A model generated the notes under the pieces. That model had not been told where the DNA came from. It made no database searches and saw only the letters and a list, made by a program, of their open reading frames with translations. Shown here piece after piece: positions 15,082-23,091 of a stretch of 35,223 nucleotides of DNA. The stretch covers positions 1-35,223 of the IMG/VR virus record IMGVR_UViG_3300031958_000003. One strand, written 5' to 3'. Positions within the stretch are counted from its first letter, which is position 1. The number at the start of each line of letters is the position of its first letter. The position numbers were made by a program, and so were the translations under genes. The DNA is from a virus.

Positions 15082-15800
15082 GGCGCGCCCTCTCCGAGCA
15101 GGCTGCGGTGGCGCAGCACATGGGTGGTGACGTGCCGCCAGTAGCCGCCGTAGACGTCCCGGCTGGACAGCCTGCCGTGGCAGTGGTGGATGATATGGCC
15201 GTCGGCGTCTATCACGCCGGCATGATTCGGCACTGGCGAGGCGACCTGCATCAGCACCGCGTCATGCACGCGCGGGCCGTCCGTGACGACGACGAAGCCG
15301 GCATGCTCGAAGTTGTCGAGATACAGGTTGGCGCCCTTGAGCCACCAGTCGTCCTCGCGCGTGTAGTCCGGCAGGTCGATGCCGCAGACCTCGCGGTAGT
15401 AGTCGCGGCAGAGCGTGTAGCAGTCCAGCACGCCATGGACGAAGGGCCGCCCGATGAGCGGCGCGCGGTAGCCGGAGGGCGTGAGGACGCGATGCTCACC
15501 GGTGGGGTGATTGACGATCAGCCAGGGCAGCCCCGTCTTCTCGCACATCACGCGATCGGCTTCCGACGGCTCGGGCGGTAGGTAGGGATGGCTGTGGCAG
15601 ACCGCCACCACCTCGCCCATGTCCTCGGCCATCGCCTGATCCTCCGGGTGGATGGCAAACTCGGCTTCGCCCGCAATGTTGCGGCAGGGCACGTAGCGCA
15701 GCCGCCCCTTGACGACCACCGCCAGGCCGCAGCACTCGCGCGGCGCTTCGCGGGCCGCGTGCGCCGTCACGTCTGCGAGGATGTGGGTCAGATCGATCAT
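15075..15800 (-). CDS. Tail tip peptidase, lambda gpK family (JAB/MPN plus NlpC/P60)
   Basis: The start is taken at ATG 15800 (MIDLTHILADV); an upstream in-frame ATG at 15890 lies inside the preceding gene. The 241-aa protein has an N-terminal JAB/MPN metalloprotease domain (ECCGLAVV, then the zinc motif VVAVCHSHPYLPPEPSEAD) and a C-terminal NlpC/P60 domain (GVLDCYTLCRDYYREVCG with the catalytic cysteine, and PNHAGVI with the histidine). Role: tail tip assembly, possibly cell-wall cleavage. Confidence 0.93.
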   Translation of the reverse strand: MIDLTHILADVTAHAAREAPRECCGLAVVVKGRLRYVPCRNIAGEAEFAIHPEDQAMAEDMGEVVAVCHSHPYLPPEPSEADRVMCEKTGLPWLIVNHPTGEHRVLTPSGYRAPLIGRPFVHGVLDCYTLCRDYYREVCGIDLPDYTREDDWWLKGANLYLDNFEHAGFVVVTDGPRVHDAVLMQVASPVPNHAGVIDADGHIIHHCHGRLSSRDVYGGYWRHVTTHVLRHRSLLGEGAPC

Positions 15801-16486
15801 CGGATCAATCCAGCAGCCGGAAAGCCGCCGAAGGGCAGCACGGCGTACTGACCGAAGCGCAGCTTGCACGATGCCAGGCGCTTGCCGCACTGGTCAAGCG
15901 CCATGCTGGTGGTAGGCCTGTCGTTGATGTCCGCTACCGGCCCGCCGGTATAGCCGCACTCGGCGGAGCGGTAGCGCCAGGCGCAGACGTTTTGCACCAC
16001 CTGACGGCGCGGCAGCATGACGCCGGCTAGATCGAAGGCCGCCGACAGCTCGAACTCTACCAGCACCTTGTTTTCCAGGCTCTTGCGGTCGATGAACCAG
16101 ATTTCGCGATCGATCCATTGGTTCGGGTCGGCAGACGGATTGCCGGATGCGAAATTGACCGCGTCCAGATACTTGGCGAAGGTGCGCGTGCGGGTGAGCT
16201 TCGCGCCGATGATGGAGTCCGCCACCGCGCCGATGAGGCCGATGACATTGGCCACGGCGAGCTTGGGGCGCGGCAGCGATCCATGCCCGCGTTTCTCGAA
16301 GCCGGACGCATCGATGGGAAGCCGCACGTATGTCTGACCCGCCCAAACGATGTCGTTGCCCAGCTCGTTCGGTCCATGCGGCGTGAAGCGAAGCACATCC
16401 ATGCCGCCGACGACGGTGGTATCCATATCATAAAGCTCGATGATCGCGCCGGGCGTGAATGACTGGATGTCGGCTTTGACCGTCAC
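15797..16486 (-). CDS. Minor tail protein, lambda gpL family
   Basis: This 229-aa protein sits between M and K homologues. The C-terminal domain has four cysteines in the gpL arrangement (VCAWRYRSAECGY, then LDQCGKRLASCKLRFG). In lambda the corresponding domain binds an iron-sulfur cluster, so the same is likely here. The N-terminus is a beta domain (GAIIELYDMDTTVVGG). Starts and stops overlap those of both neighbours. Confidence 0.92.
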   Translation of the reverse strand: MTVKADIQSFTPGAIIELYDMDTTVVGGMDVLRFTPHGPNELGNDIVWAGQTYVRLPIDASGFEKRGHGSLPRPKLAVANVIGLIGAVADSIIGAKLTRTRTFAKYLDAVNFASGNPSADPNQWIDREIWFIDRKSLENKVLVEFELSAAFDLAGVMLPRRQVVQNVCAWRYRSAECGYTGGPVADINDRPTTSMALDQCGKRLASCKLRFGQYAVLPFGGFPAAGLIR

Positions 16487-16812
16487 TCGAACACCTCCTC
16501 AAATGCCGCCTGCAGAACTCCACCACCACTGGCCTCGAAGCTGCGAGACCACTTACGGCATACCCAGCGCCCGGTCGTGCCATCGAGCGCCGTCCAGTCG
16601 AAGGATTCTACGCCGCCGCGCGCGCGCAGGAAGCCTTCCGCCGCCGCCAGTGTAGCATCATCGGCGGCCAGTCGAACCGTATAACGGCGCGGCATGGTGT
16701 GGATGCCATCTGCTACGCGCTGCTCGTAGCCATCGCCCATGCGCGCCACCTTGACGCGCGGCTCGATCTCCAGCGCCTCGCCGGCGGCAATCGGCCACGT
16801 CCAGGTCGGCAT
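16483..16812 (-). CDS. Minor tail protein, lambda gpM family
   Basis: The 109-aa length and the sequence (VKVARMGDGYEQRVADGI, then the region ending GRWVCRKWSRSFEASGGG) match gpM-type tail tip proteins. It overlaps the L-like gene by 4 bp and lies 3 bp beyond the tape measure gene, keeping the H-M-L-K-I-J order of lambda. Confidence 0.92.
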   Translation of the reverse strand: MPTWTWPIAAGEALEIEPRVKVARMGDGYEQRVADGIHTMPRRYTVRLAADDATLAAAEGFLRARGGVESFDWTALDGTTGRWVCRKWSRSFEASGGGVLQAAFEEVFE

Positions 16813-16815
16813 CTT

Positions 16816-19800
16816 TTACGCTCCAGCAAGCAACCCACCAGGGCGTTTTTCCGCCACCAGCACGCCGCGCACCGCGGCCTCGATGCGCCGGCCAAGATCG
16901 GCTGCCGCTGCGGAATCGCCCTGCACACGTCCGACAGCATCGGTGTTGACCACGACCGACACGTTGTTGACCGTCCCGCCTACAGCAGGCACTGCGCCGC
17001 CGGAGGCAAAGGCCAGCCGCCCGATGCTCACACTGGGCAGCCAGCCGCCGCCGTTGATGGCATCGAGCATGCGGTAGCCAATGCGCCGCGCCACGTCGCG
17101 CCGGATGACGTACTCGCCCGGTGTGAGCATCGCCGGCACGGTGTCGCGCGTGCCGCTGCCCGGAACCGGGCCGCCGGTGGCGAAGCGCCTGAACAGCCCG
17201 GCGAAGAAGCCGCCGATTCCTCCACCGCCCCTGCCGAAGCTGCCAAAAATCTGCTCGGCCAGCTTTTGCGCGGCAATGCGCTGCAGGCTGGCGACCACCG
17301 CGCGGGCGAAGTCGAGGAAGGCTTCCTTGGCGTTCTTCGCGCCCGTGCCGATCTGCTCGAACATGGCGGCGAAGGCGTTTTTGACGTCCGTGTTGATGGC
17401 GGCGGCCACCGGATCGATGACGTTCTTTGCCTCCAGCAGTGCAGTTTTCCACAGCTCAACCTTGGCCACTGCTTCCGGCCCTAGGGCGTTAGCAATGGCC
17501 TCCATCTTCGGCAGCAGGTCCTCCATGGCTGCCGCGGCCTCGCGATGCGCGCTCGCGATCATCGCCTGCGCCTGGCTGGTGGTGATCAGTCCCGCCTGCG
17601 CCTGTGCGTTGGCCGATTGCTCCGCCATGTGCATGCGTTCCAATGCCGCTGACCACTGTCGCTCAAAGGCGGCGAGCTCGGCCTCCTTCGCCTTGAGGTC
17701 GATGAGCCGCTCCGCCAGCGCCGCGCCTTCGGCGTCTTGCTTCAGCTTTTCGATGGTGTCGCGCATCGCCCGCTCAATGGCTGCGCGTCGCATCTCCGGC
17801 GTCTCGGTGCCGGTCATGCGGGCGATCTCTGCCTGCGCCTCGGCAACCGCGTCGCGGATGTCCTGCAAGGCTTTTTCGCGGTCGATCTCCAGCCGGAACT
17901 TCGCCGCCATCTCGCGCCCGTTCAGCGCATCGAGCTCCGCGCGCAGATTCGCCGCCGCCGCCCTTGCGTCATCGAGCCTTTGCACGATCTCGGCCTGCTG
18001 ATTGGCGTCCCTCGGCTTGACGCGGGAGAGCCTGGCAATCAGGTCTTCCTGCGCGGCCAGTTCGCGTGAGAGTTTCTCGCGCTCGACGGCGAAGGCCTGG
18101 GCGTCGATAGCCTCCTTCGCTTTCCAATAGTCGGCCACTTTGACGAGCCGGGCCGCCAGCGCCGTCTCGATGATGTCGCTCTGGGTCTTGAGCGCGGCCT
18201 GCATGGCGCGTATGTCGTCCTCCATTGGCTTTTTGAGGTATGGCAGGCGTGTGAGCTTTTCGCCTTTGCCGGCGTCCTTGCCGACACTTGCTCGTACAAG
18301 AGCCTCGGCGTCCTTGAATTGCTTTGAATCCAGAGCGATCCCGGCATTCTTCGCTTGCTCGCGTAGTTCCTTGAGCGCGGCGGCAAGCGGGTCCAGCTTT
18401 TTGCGGTACTGATCTAGATACTTATCAAACTGCTTTCCAAGCAGTTCTTTGCCAAGGTTGGACTTCCCAAGGCTTTCTTCTTCTTTCTGTAAATCCTTCA
18501 GAGCCTTGCGGTATTCCTCGAGTTTGCGCTGATCACGGTCGAACAGCGCGCGCACGCCAGGCGAGCCGCCGCGCGCCAGCGTCTCACGTCGCACGTCTTG
18601 CAGCTTTTCCAGTCGCTCGATCTCTTCTCGAAGCGCAGCCACATCGCCATCGCCGTACTTCTGTCGTTTTCTCAAGCGATCAAGCGCTTCACTGGCGCGA
18701 TCCGCGCTTTGTTTTGCCTTGTTCGCCGCAGATTCCGCATTGTTGCCCCAGATAGCCCAGGCTGTTGCGCCCAAGGTCAACATGGTTAGGATGGATCCCA
18801 ATGGGCCGCCAAGGAAACCCAGCGCGGTGGATAATGCGCGTGCCGACACGCTGCCTGCATTCATGGCCGCATTGAGTTCAGCCTGAGCGGCTGCAAGGCG
18901 CTGCTGTGCGGGCACAAGCTGATTCTGCACGATGGACAGGCGTGCCATGCCCGTTGCATTGGCAACGGCGGCTTTGGCAGAGGCCAGCATGGCCTGGGCC
19001 TTGGCTACTTCGTGTTTGGAGAGTATTAGCGCCGTGGCGGCGGCTTGCCGGTCTGCGTTTATCTTCACCAGCATCTTGCCAACCGATTCGATAGCCGCAT
19101 GCCCCATGCGCGTGAGCGCAACCGTTACCGCGCCTACAGCTGCCATCAGCGCCGCGCCAAACACAGCGTCAATATGCCTGGCCAGGCCGACGAAGGCATC
19201 GGCAATCTTGCTGGTAATGCCGCCAGCCTGGTTGAGGCGATCCACGGTCTTGCCGAATTCGTCGCGCACCTGCGAGAGCGCCTGACCGATGGTACGCGGC
19301 ATGGCATCTGCCTCGCGCTGCAATGCGTCACTTTGCGACTCGAGCGCGCGCGTGATGATGTCCGTAGTCAGCAACCCCTGCTCGGCCAGCGCGCGCAGTT
19401 TGCCGATTGGCAGCCCGAGTCCGTCGGCCAGCGCCTTTGCCAGCCGCCCGCCGTTTTCCATGATGGAATTGAACTCGTCGCCGCGCAGCACGCCGGAACC
19501 CAGCGCCTGGGAAAACTGCCGGACGACCGAGGCCGCCTCTGCCGCCGATGCCCCTGATACCTTGAGCGCAAGCGCCGTCGCCTCGGTCGTCTTGGCGATT
19601 TGCTCCTGGCTTAGTCCGTAGCTGCTGGCTGACTGCGCCAGCCTCCCATACAGCGTGGCGATGGCCTCGTATCCAGCGCCCGTCTTCGCCGCCACCCGGT
19701 AGGCGAACTGCTGCGCCTCTGCGAACTTGCGCGCCCCATCAACGGCCAACCGTAAGCGGGCATTGACCTGTTGCACCTGGTCCGCCATGTTCGCGAGTGC

Positions 19801-19968
19801 CGCGACGCCACCGGATAGACCCGTCACGCCCAGCAAGGCCAGCCAAGCATTGCGCACCACCTGCAACTGTCGTGAGATGGATTCCAGCCCGGCGCGCGTC
19901 TTATCAATGGCTGGAGACGCTTTATCCTTTGCGGTGATGACGATATTGATGCCGGTAGAGGTGGTCAT
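16816..19968 (-). CDS. Tail tape measure protein
   Basis: This 1050-aa protein is dominated by long alanine-rich and charged coiled coils. It has a conserved N-terminal region (ATLYGRLAQSASSYGLSQEQ, LKVSGASAAEAASVVRQFSQ, then ALGSGVLRGDEFNSIMENGG) typical of lambda/HK97-like tape measures, hydrophobic segments around 380-410 and a glycine-rich C-terminal region (FGSFGRGGGGIGGF, then FATGGPVPGSGTRDTVPA). Its length sets tail length. ATG 19968 follows a 167-bp gap after the GT frame instead of direct overlap. Confidence 0.95.
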   Translation of the reverse strand: MTTSTGINIVITAKDKASPAIDKTRAGLESISRQLQVVRNAWLALLGVTGLSGGVAALANMADQVQQVNARLRLAVDGARKFAEAQQFAYRVAAKTGAGYEAIATLYGRLAQSASSYGLSQEQIAKTTEATALALKVSGASAAEAASVVRQFSQALGSGVLRGDEFNSIMENGGRLAKALADGLGLPIGKLRALAEQGLLTTDIITRALESQSDALQREADAMPRTIGQALSQVRDEFGKTVDRLNQAGGITSKIADAFVGLARHIDAVFGAALMAAVGAVTVALTRMGHAAIESVGKMLVKINADRQAAATALILSKHEVAKAQAMLASAKAAVANATGMARLSIVQNQLVPAQQRLAAAQAELNAAMNAGSVSARALSTALGFLGGPLGSILTMLTLGATAWAIWGNNAESAANKAKQSADRASEALDRLRKRQKYGDGDVAALREEIERLEKLQDVRRETLARGGSPGVRALFDRDQRKLEEYRKALKDLQKEEESLGKSNLGKELLGKQFDKYLDQYRKKLDPLAAALKELREQAKNAGIALDSKQFKDAEALVRASVGKDAGKGEKLTRLPYLKKPMEDDIRAMQAALKTQSDIIETALAARLVKVADYWKAKEAIDAQAFAVEREKLSRELAAQEDLIARLSRVKPRDANQQAEIVQRLDDARAAAANLRAELDALNGREMAAKFRLEIDREKALQDIRDAVAEAQAEIARMTGTETPEMRRAAIERAMRDTIEKLKQDAEGAALAERLIDLKAKEAELAAFERQWSAALERMHMAEQSANAQAQAGLITTSQAQAMIASAHREAAAAMEDLLPKMEAIANALGPEAVAKVELWKTALLEAKNVIDPVAAAINTDVKNAFAAMFEQIGTGAKNAKEAFLDFARAVVASLQRIAAQKLAEQIFGSFGRGGGGIGGFFAGLFRRFATGGPVPGSGTRDTVPAMLTPGEYVIRRDVARRIGYRMLDAINGGGWLPSVSIGRLAFASGGAVPAVGGTVNNVSVVVNTDAVGRVQGDSAAAADLGRRIEAAVRGVLVAEKRPGGLLAGA

Positions 19969-20146
19969 GGCTTCCCTGTTGCGCGATTTACTGTTTTACG
20001 TGTTCATCATGGTCGGCGCGCTGGCGTTATTTATGCTGCTGCTCATCGGCCACTGGCTTGGATACTGGCTGGTTTCGGTGTTCTGCATTGCCGCCGTCTC
20101 CGAGGCGTGGAAGCGCAGACGCCAATTCGCAGACCTCATCCGCTGA
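19967..20146 (+). CDS. Possible small membrane protein encoded opposite to the late operon
   Basis: On the + strand, ATG 19967 (with AGAGG at 19957-19961) opens a 59-aa frame ending at 20146. It fills the gap between the GT frame and the tape measure gene and overlaps both by a few bases. The product has two clear hydrophobic helices (LLFYVFIMVGALALFMLLLI and YWLVSVFCIAAV) and a basic tail (WKRRRQFADLIR), which reads like a real membrane protein with positive-inside charge. The - strand here has only a 30-codon frame. Either it is an independently transcribed moron-type gene or a fortunate antisense frame. Confidence 0.5.
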   Translation: MASLLRDLLFYVFIMVGALALFMLLLIGHWLGYWLVSVFCIAAVSEAWKRRRQFADLIR

Positions 20147-20662
20147 CCTCCGTCACCCACCGCTCCCAGTCCTTTTTCTCCGCCTGCGCCACGCGCGCGG
20201 CCACCGCCATGTCCAGCAAACGCCGACGGCGCATCGTCTGCGCCGCCGTGAGAAAATCCCGCGCGTCCGTCCAGGCCATGTCCATCACGTCACGATAGGC
20301 GTATCCGGCATCGACGAGGGCGGCGACCCACTCGTGCCACCAGAGGCGGTTTGCGCGAGACGATCCGCCGCGCCCTGGATCACCGGCAGCACCCGCCGGA
20401 CGAAAAAATCCGCGTTGACCTCCAGCACCTTGGCGGCGAGCTCCGCCAGCACGTCCGGCGTCTGATCCTCCAGCCAGGCGCGATCGACGCCTGCGCCAAT
20501 GGCCGTGGCCTCGATCACGGCATCAGCATGACGCATGAGCGCACCGGCAATGTCGCCGGCGGCAAGCTCCGCCGCGATGGGCTCGATGGCCTTGAGAAAG
20601 CGCGGCAGATCGCGCACCTTGATGGGAGTAACGACGATGCCGCGCGGGTCAAGTGACGTCAT
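20136..20662 (-). CDS. GT-type tail assembly chaperone made by -1 frameshift
   Basis: The G-like frame (start ATG 20662) can be extended by slipping -1 at T TTT TTC (20402-20408). Ribosomes would then read on to TGA at 20136-20138, giving a product of about 175 aa (87 residues of G plus 88 new ones). The new part includes the protein-like WWHEWVAALVDAGYAYRDVM and AWTDARDFLTAAQTMRRRRL. In lambda-like phages G and G-T act together as chaperones on the tape measure protein, and this frame sits in the T position. The extension has no sensible start codon of its own. Confidence 0.8.
20285..20662 (-). CDS. Tail assembly chaperone, G-like short form
   Basis: The 125-aa unshifted product starts at ATG 20662 and ends with GGTSGSPPSSMPDTPIVT, a low-complexity tail that is what follows when the ribosome does not slip. 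The body is helical (VRDLPRFLKAIEPIAAEL, then HADAVIEATAIGAGVDRAWL and LAAKVLEVNADFFVRRVLP). Sequence resembles small tail chaperones of siphophages, and position upstream of the tape measure fits. Confidence 0.85.
   Translation of the reverse strand: MTSLDPRGIVVTPIKVRDLPRFLKAIEPIAAELAAGDIAGALMRHADAVIEATAIGAGVDRAWLEDQTPDVLAELAAKVLEVNADFFVRRVLPVIQGAADRLAQTASGGTSGSPPSSMPDTPIVT
20402..20408 (-). other. Programmed -1 frameshift slippery heptamer T TTT TTC
   Basis: In the G reading frame the codons are GAT TTT TTC, giving the X XXY YYZ heptamer T TTT TTC. Both the P- and A-site phenylalanine tRNAs can re-pair after a -1 slip. The -1 frame is open from here for 88 codons. No other slippery heptamer was found in the overlap between the two frames. 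Confidence 0.8.
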
Positions 20663-20663
20663 A

Positions 20664-21125
20664 TCACAACGTCTCCGCCAAGGCCCAGACGTGATCTGCC
20701 ATTGCCTCTGTGACCGTCGAGCCCGTCACTGAAGACAGCACTGGCAACATGGCCGCCACGATGGGGTGGTACCTGTCGTACTCTGTTGAGTACTCCCACC
20801 AGTCATACAGCTCCGGCATACCGCCGGCGGCTATGGCCTGTTCAGCCGCATCGCGCAGACCCACCGCGCGCAGGGCAAGCCGAAGCTGGCGCGCGGTCAC
20901 CGTCCACGTTGCCTTGCGCCCGTCGCCGATGATGTCGGCCAATGGTTTGAGCCAGCGCCGACCACGCCCGCTGGCAACGATCTCATCCCACCAGACTTCA
21001 GCTATCTGCTCGGCTAGTATGGCATGTTCGGGCACTTCCGCAGGGCGAACGGCCTCTGGGCCATCCGCCAGCACACGGATTTGGTCCTCCCCCTCAAACC
21101 ATAACCAAACGTACACAACGGTCAT
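20664..21125 (-). CDS. Hypothetical tryptophan-rich structural-region protein
   Basis: This 153-aa protein starts at ATG 21125 behind GGAG. It is acidic and aromatic-rich (VVYVWLWFEGEDQIRVL near the N-terminus; MPELYDWWEYSTEYDRYHP towards the C-terminus). I do not recognise the family. It lies between the fibre-like cassette and the G chaperone, with its stop overlapping the G start region. A fibre accessory or chaperone role is possible but not supported by any motif. Confidence 0.65.
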   Translation of the reverse strand: MTVVYVWLWFEGEDQIRVLADGPEAVRPAEVPEHAILAEQIAEVWWDEIVASGRGRRWLKPLADIIGDGRKATWTVTARQLRLALRAVGLRDAAEQAIAAGGMPELYDWWEYSTEYDRYHPIVAAMLPVLSSVTGSTVTEAMADHVWALAETL

Positions 21126-21142
21126 GCTTACTCCAGATTATT

Positions 21143-21757
21143 CTATTCCAGAAGATAGATGGCCGGCACCGACGCGGCAGCCGCAAAGCTCAGTGTCCCC
21201 GGCGCAGTCGCCGGTAGCGTCGATCCGCTACCATCAGCATGCAGATAGCTAATGACACCTATGGCGTTTATCACGCGCCCAAGGGCAGTTTGTTGGCTTC
21301 CAATAGGCAGCGCGCGCACTGTCGCCCCAGAAGAGGCAATCATGCTCGCCCAATAAAGCGTCCCCGCCTGAAGCGTGTAACTGAGACTGCCGGTTTTTTC
21401 GCCAGTCGTACCGATATCCAAATTGGTCACTGAATCCAGCAGTTCGCCAGGTGCATCGCTGTCATTGACCTCAGTATTGTTGTAAATACCGATAGATGCC
21501 GTACCGGATAAACCAGTCGTGACCGAGATACGCAGGCCAGTTAAAACGACCTCGCGCGGCACGGCCAGCGGGATGAAGTATTGCCGCGAAGGCGACAGAA
21601 CAACTGTCACAAGATTCGCACCAGCCGCATCGCCAACAATCTTAGGCGTAGCACTGCGCTTTGGATAGGCGATCTGTGCTAACTGCGGCATACTATCCTC
21701 AACGCGCAGCTCCTCGATGCGTCCGCCGTACAGTACGAGTGGGCGTTTGATTGCCAT
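21143..21757 (-). CDS. Beta-rich virion surface protein (fibre or decoration type)
   Basis: This 204-aa protein begins MAIKRPLVLYGGRIEELRVE, an opening often seen at the head of phage fibre or decoration proteins. The rest is a beta sandwich pattern (LTGLRISVTTGLSGTASIGI, then YNN; SLSYTLQAGTLYWASMIASS) like carbohydrate-binding modules. No catalytic motif is visible. Four bases separate it from the upstream gene. Ligand and location are inferred only. Confidence 0.6.
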   Translation of the reverse strand: MAIKRPLVLYGGRIEELRVEDSMPQLAQIAYPKRSATPKIVGDAAGANLVTVVLSPSRQYFIPLAVPREVVLTGLRISVTTGLSGTASIGIYNNTEVNDSDAPGELLDSVTNLDIGTTGEKTGSLSYTLQAGTLYWASMIASSGATVRALPIGSQQTALGRVINAIGVISYLHADGSGSTLPATAPGTLSFAAAASVPAIYLLE

Positions 21758-21760
21758 CGT

Positions 21761-22273
21761 TTAGGCCAGGACGATGCCGTCTTCGATCTCGGTGGCAATA
21801 GCAGTAGCCGACGTTGCCACCCCCAGCAGTTGCACCACCTGACCAGATCCGGAAGGCGGCGTTTCAACGGTCGTGCCGGGTGTGGTGGCCGATAGATACT
21901 GACGCGCTCCCACGGTCTTACCGGTTACCTGGTTGTTGGTGCCCTCGAAATAGACCGTAGCGTTCGACCCAGACGACACTGCGGCAAGCACAAAGCCATG
22001 CGCCTCCTTGCCAACCGTGCTGGCGTCAGCCTTGCGCACGCGCGGCCCACCGGAATTCCAGATGTTCACAAAATCGCCCGCGGCCAGGTTTTCGGAGGCC
22101 TGGATGACTGCCGTGTCGGCGCCGATGCCGACTGGCAGCACACTGTTGTCCAGCCGGCCATTGGCATCTAGAGCCACGATATGCCCATCTTGCGCAGGCG
22201 TACCGCCGACGACAGTTGCTTGCACCTCTTGGATACGACCATTGTTGTGCGACAGATATTTACGTGCAGGCAT
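21761..22273 (-). CDS. Virion protein with repeated small beta module, fibre or head-decoration type
   Basis: This 170-aa protein starts at ATG 22273 behind a strong AGGAGG. The sequence (HIVALDANGRLDNSVLPVGI, then ASENLAAGDFVNIWNSGG and ARQYLSATTPGTTVETPPSG) resembles the small beta domains on phage fibre and capsid-decoration proteins (DUF2190-like). Its C-terminal half resembles the C-terminal half of the collagen-like neighbour, suggesting duplication of one module. Confidence 0.6.
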   Translation of the reverse strand: MPARKYLSHNNGRIQEVQATVVGGTPAQDGHIVALDANGRLDNSVLPVGIGADTAVIQASENLAAGDFVNIWNSGGPRVRKADASTVGKEAHGFVLAAVSSGSNATVYFEGTNNQVTGKTVGARQYLSATTPGTTVETPPSGSGQVVQLLGVATSATAIATEIEDGIVLA

Positions 22274-22288
22274 GATAACCTCCTATAG

Positions 22289-22759
22289 CTATTGCAAAAT
22301 ACTCTGACGGGGCGTGAGCAGAATGCGTGTAGCAGTAACCGCCAGGGCAACCATCTGGACCCATCCAGCAGATGGAGGGGTATGCGACAGAAGCCCTGAA
22401 GCGATGACATACAAAGGCAACCCCGGTGTCCAGGACCAAGACGGCTCATCGATCTCTCCGGCTGTCAGCACGGTTGCAGAATCGCCGGCTAACGCAGCGC
22501 CGGTGGTCAACCCCAGCAGCGCATCGGCATGGGCAAGATTGGTAGGATCGGCATAAACTGCACCTGCCGAAGTAGCGACCACCATCCGATGGCCGGACAG
22601 ATTTTGAGCAGCGACGATAGAGAGCGTCTGGGCGCCGCCAGTACCAGGTGGGCCTTGTGGTCCTGGTGGGCCGGGCGGACCAGGCGGGCCGGGCAGCACC
22701 GCGCCGGAGACGAGCACCGTCCCCGGCTCCTTAACGACCACCTTGAAGACATCAGTCAC
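22289..22759 (-). CDS. Collagen-like virion fibre protein
   Basis: This 156-aa protein starts at GTG 22759 behind GGAGG and overlaps the preceding gene by 8 bp. Residues 24-40 are five G-x-y triplets (GPPGPPGPPGPQGPPGT), a short collagen-type triple helix that trimerises phage fibres. The C-terminal domain (about 45-156) is beta-rich with the SGHRMVVATSAGAVYADPTN and GLPLYVIASGLLS patterns. It probably protrudes from the virion as a trimer. Confidence 0.75.
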   Translation of the reverse strand: MTDVFKVVVKEPGTVLVSGAVLPGPPGPPGPPGPQGPPGTGGAQTLSIVAAQNLSGHRMVVATSAGAVYADPTNLAHADALLGLTTGAALAGDSATVLTAGEIDEPSWSWTPGLPLYVIASGLLSHTPPSAGWVQMVALAVTATRILLTPRQSILQ

Positions 22760-23081
22760 GGGTCATGTCCTCCAGCACCACGAGCGTGTCCTGCTCGTAG
22801 GTGCGCCGTAGCCCGCTGGCGTGTGTCACCTCAAGGTCGAACCGGTAACTGCCCGGCGCTAAGCCGGTCGCCGCATACGGCACCAGCATATCGATGCGCC
22901 CGGACGCGGGCGTGAGAGTGAGCCGCCCATCTATCGTCGATGCGTCGATGACTACTGCGCCCGCTGCATCGCGCACCTGGAGCCGCGCGCTCGCCCCGGT
23001 CAGATCGATGGGGTTGCCTGCGGCATCGCGCAGTTCCCAGGCGCGCGTCCAGGTGTCCCCCCGGTAGAGCTTGACGGCCAT
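22752..23081 (-). CDS. Ig-like/BppU-type N-terminal fibre module
   Basis: This 109-aa protein reads LYRGDTWTRAWELRDAAGNP, then IDLTGASARLQVRD and PASGRIDMLVPYAATGLAPG, then SYRFDLEV: the strand order of the small Ig-like domain found at the start of phage baseplate upper proteins. It is coupled to the collagen-like gene and may attach that fibre to the tail. No other domain is present. Confidence 0.65.
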   Translation of the reverse strand: MAVKLYRGDTWTRAWELRDAAGNPIDLTGASARLQVRDAAGAVVIDASTIDGRLTLTPASGRIDMLVPYAATGLAPGSYRFDLEVTHASGLRRTYEQDTLVVLEDMTRD

Positions 23082-23091
23082 CCATCACCCA

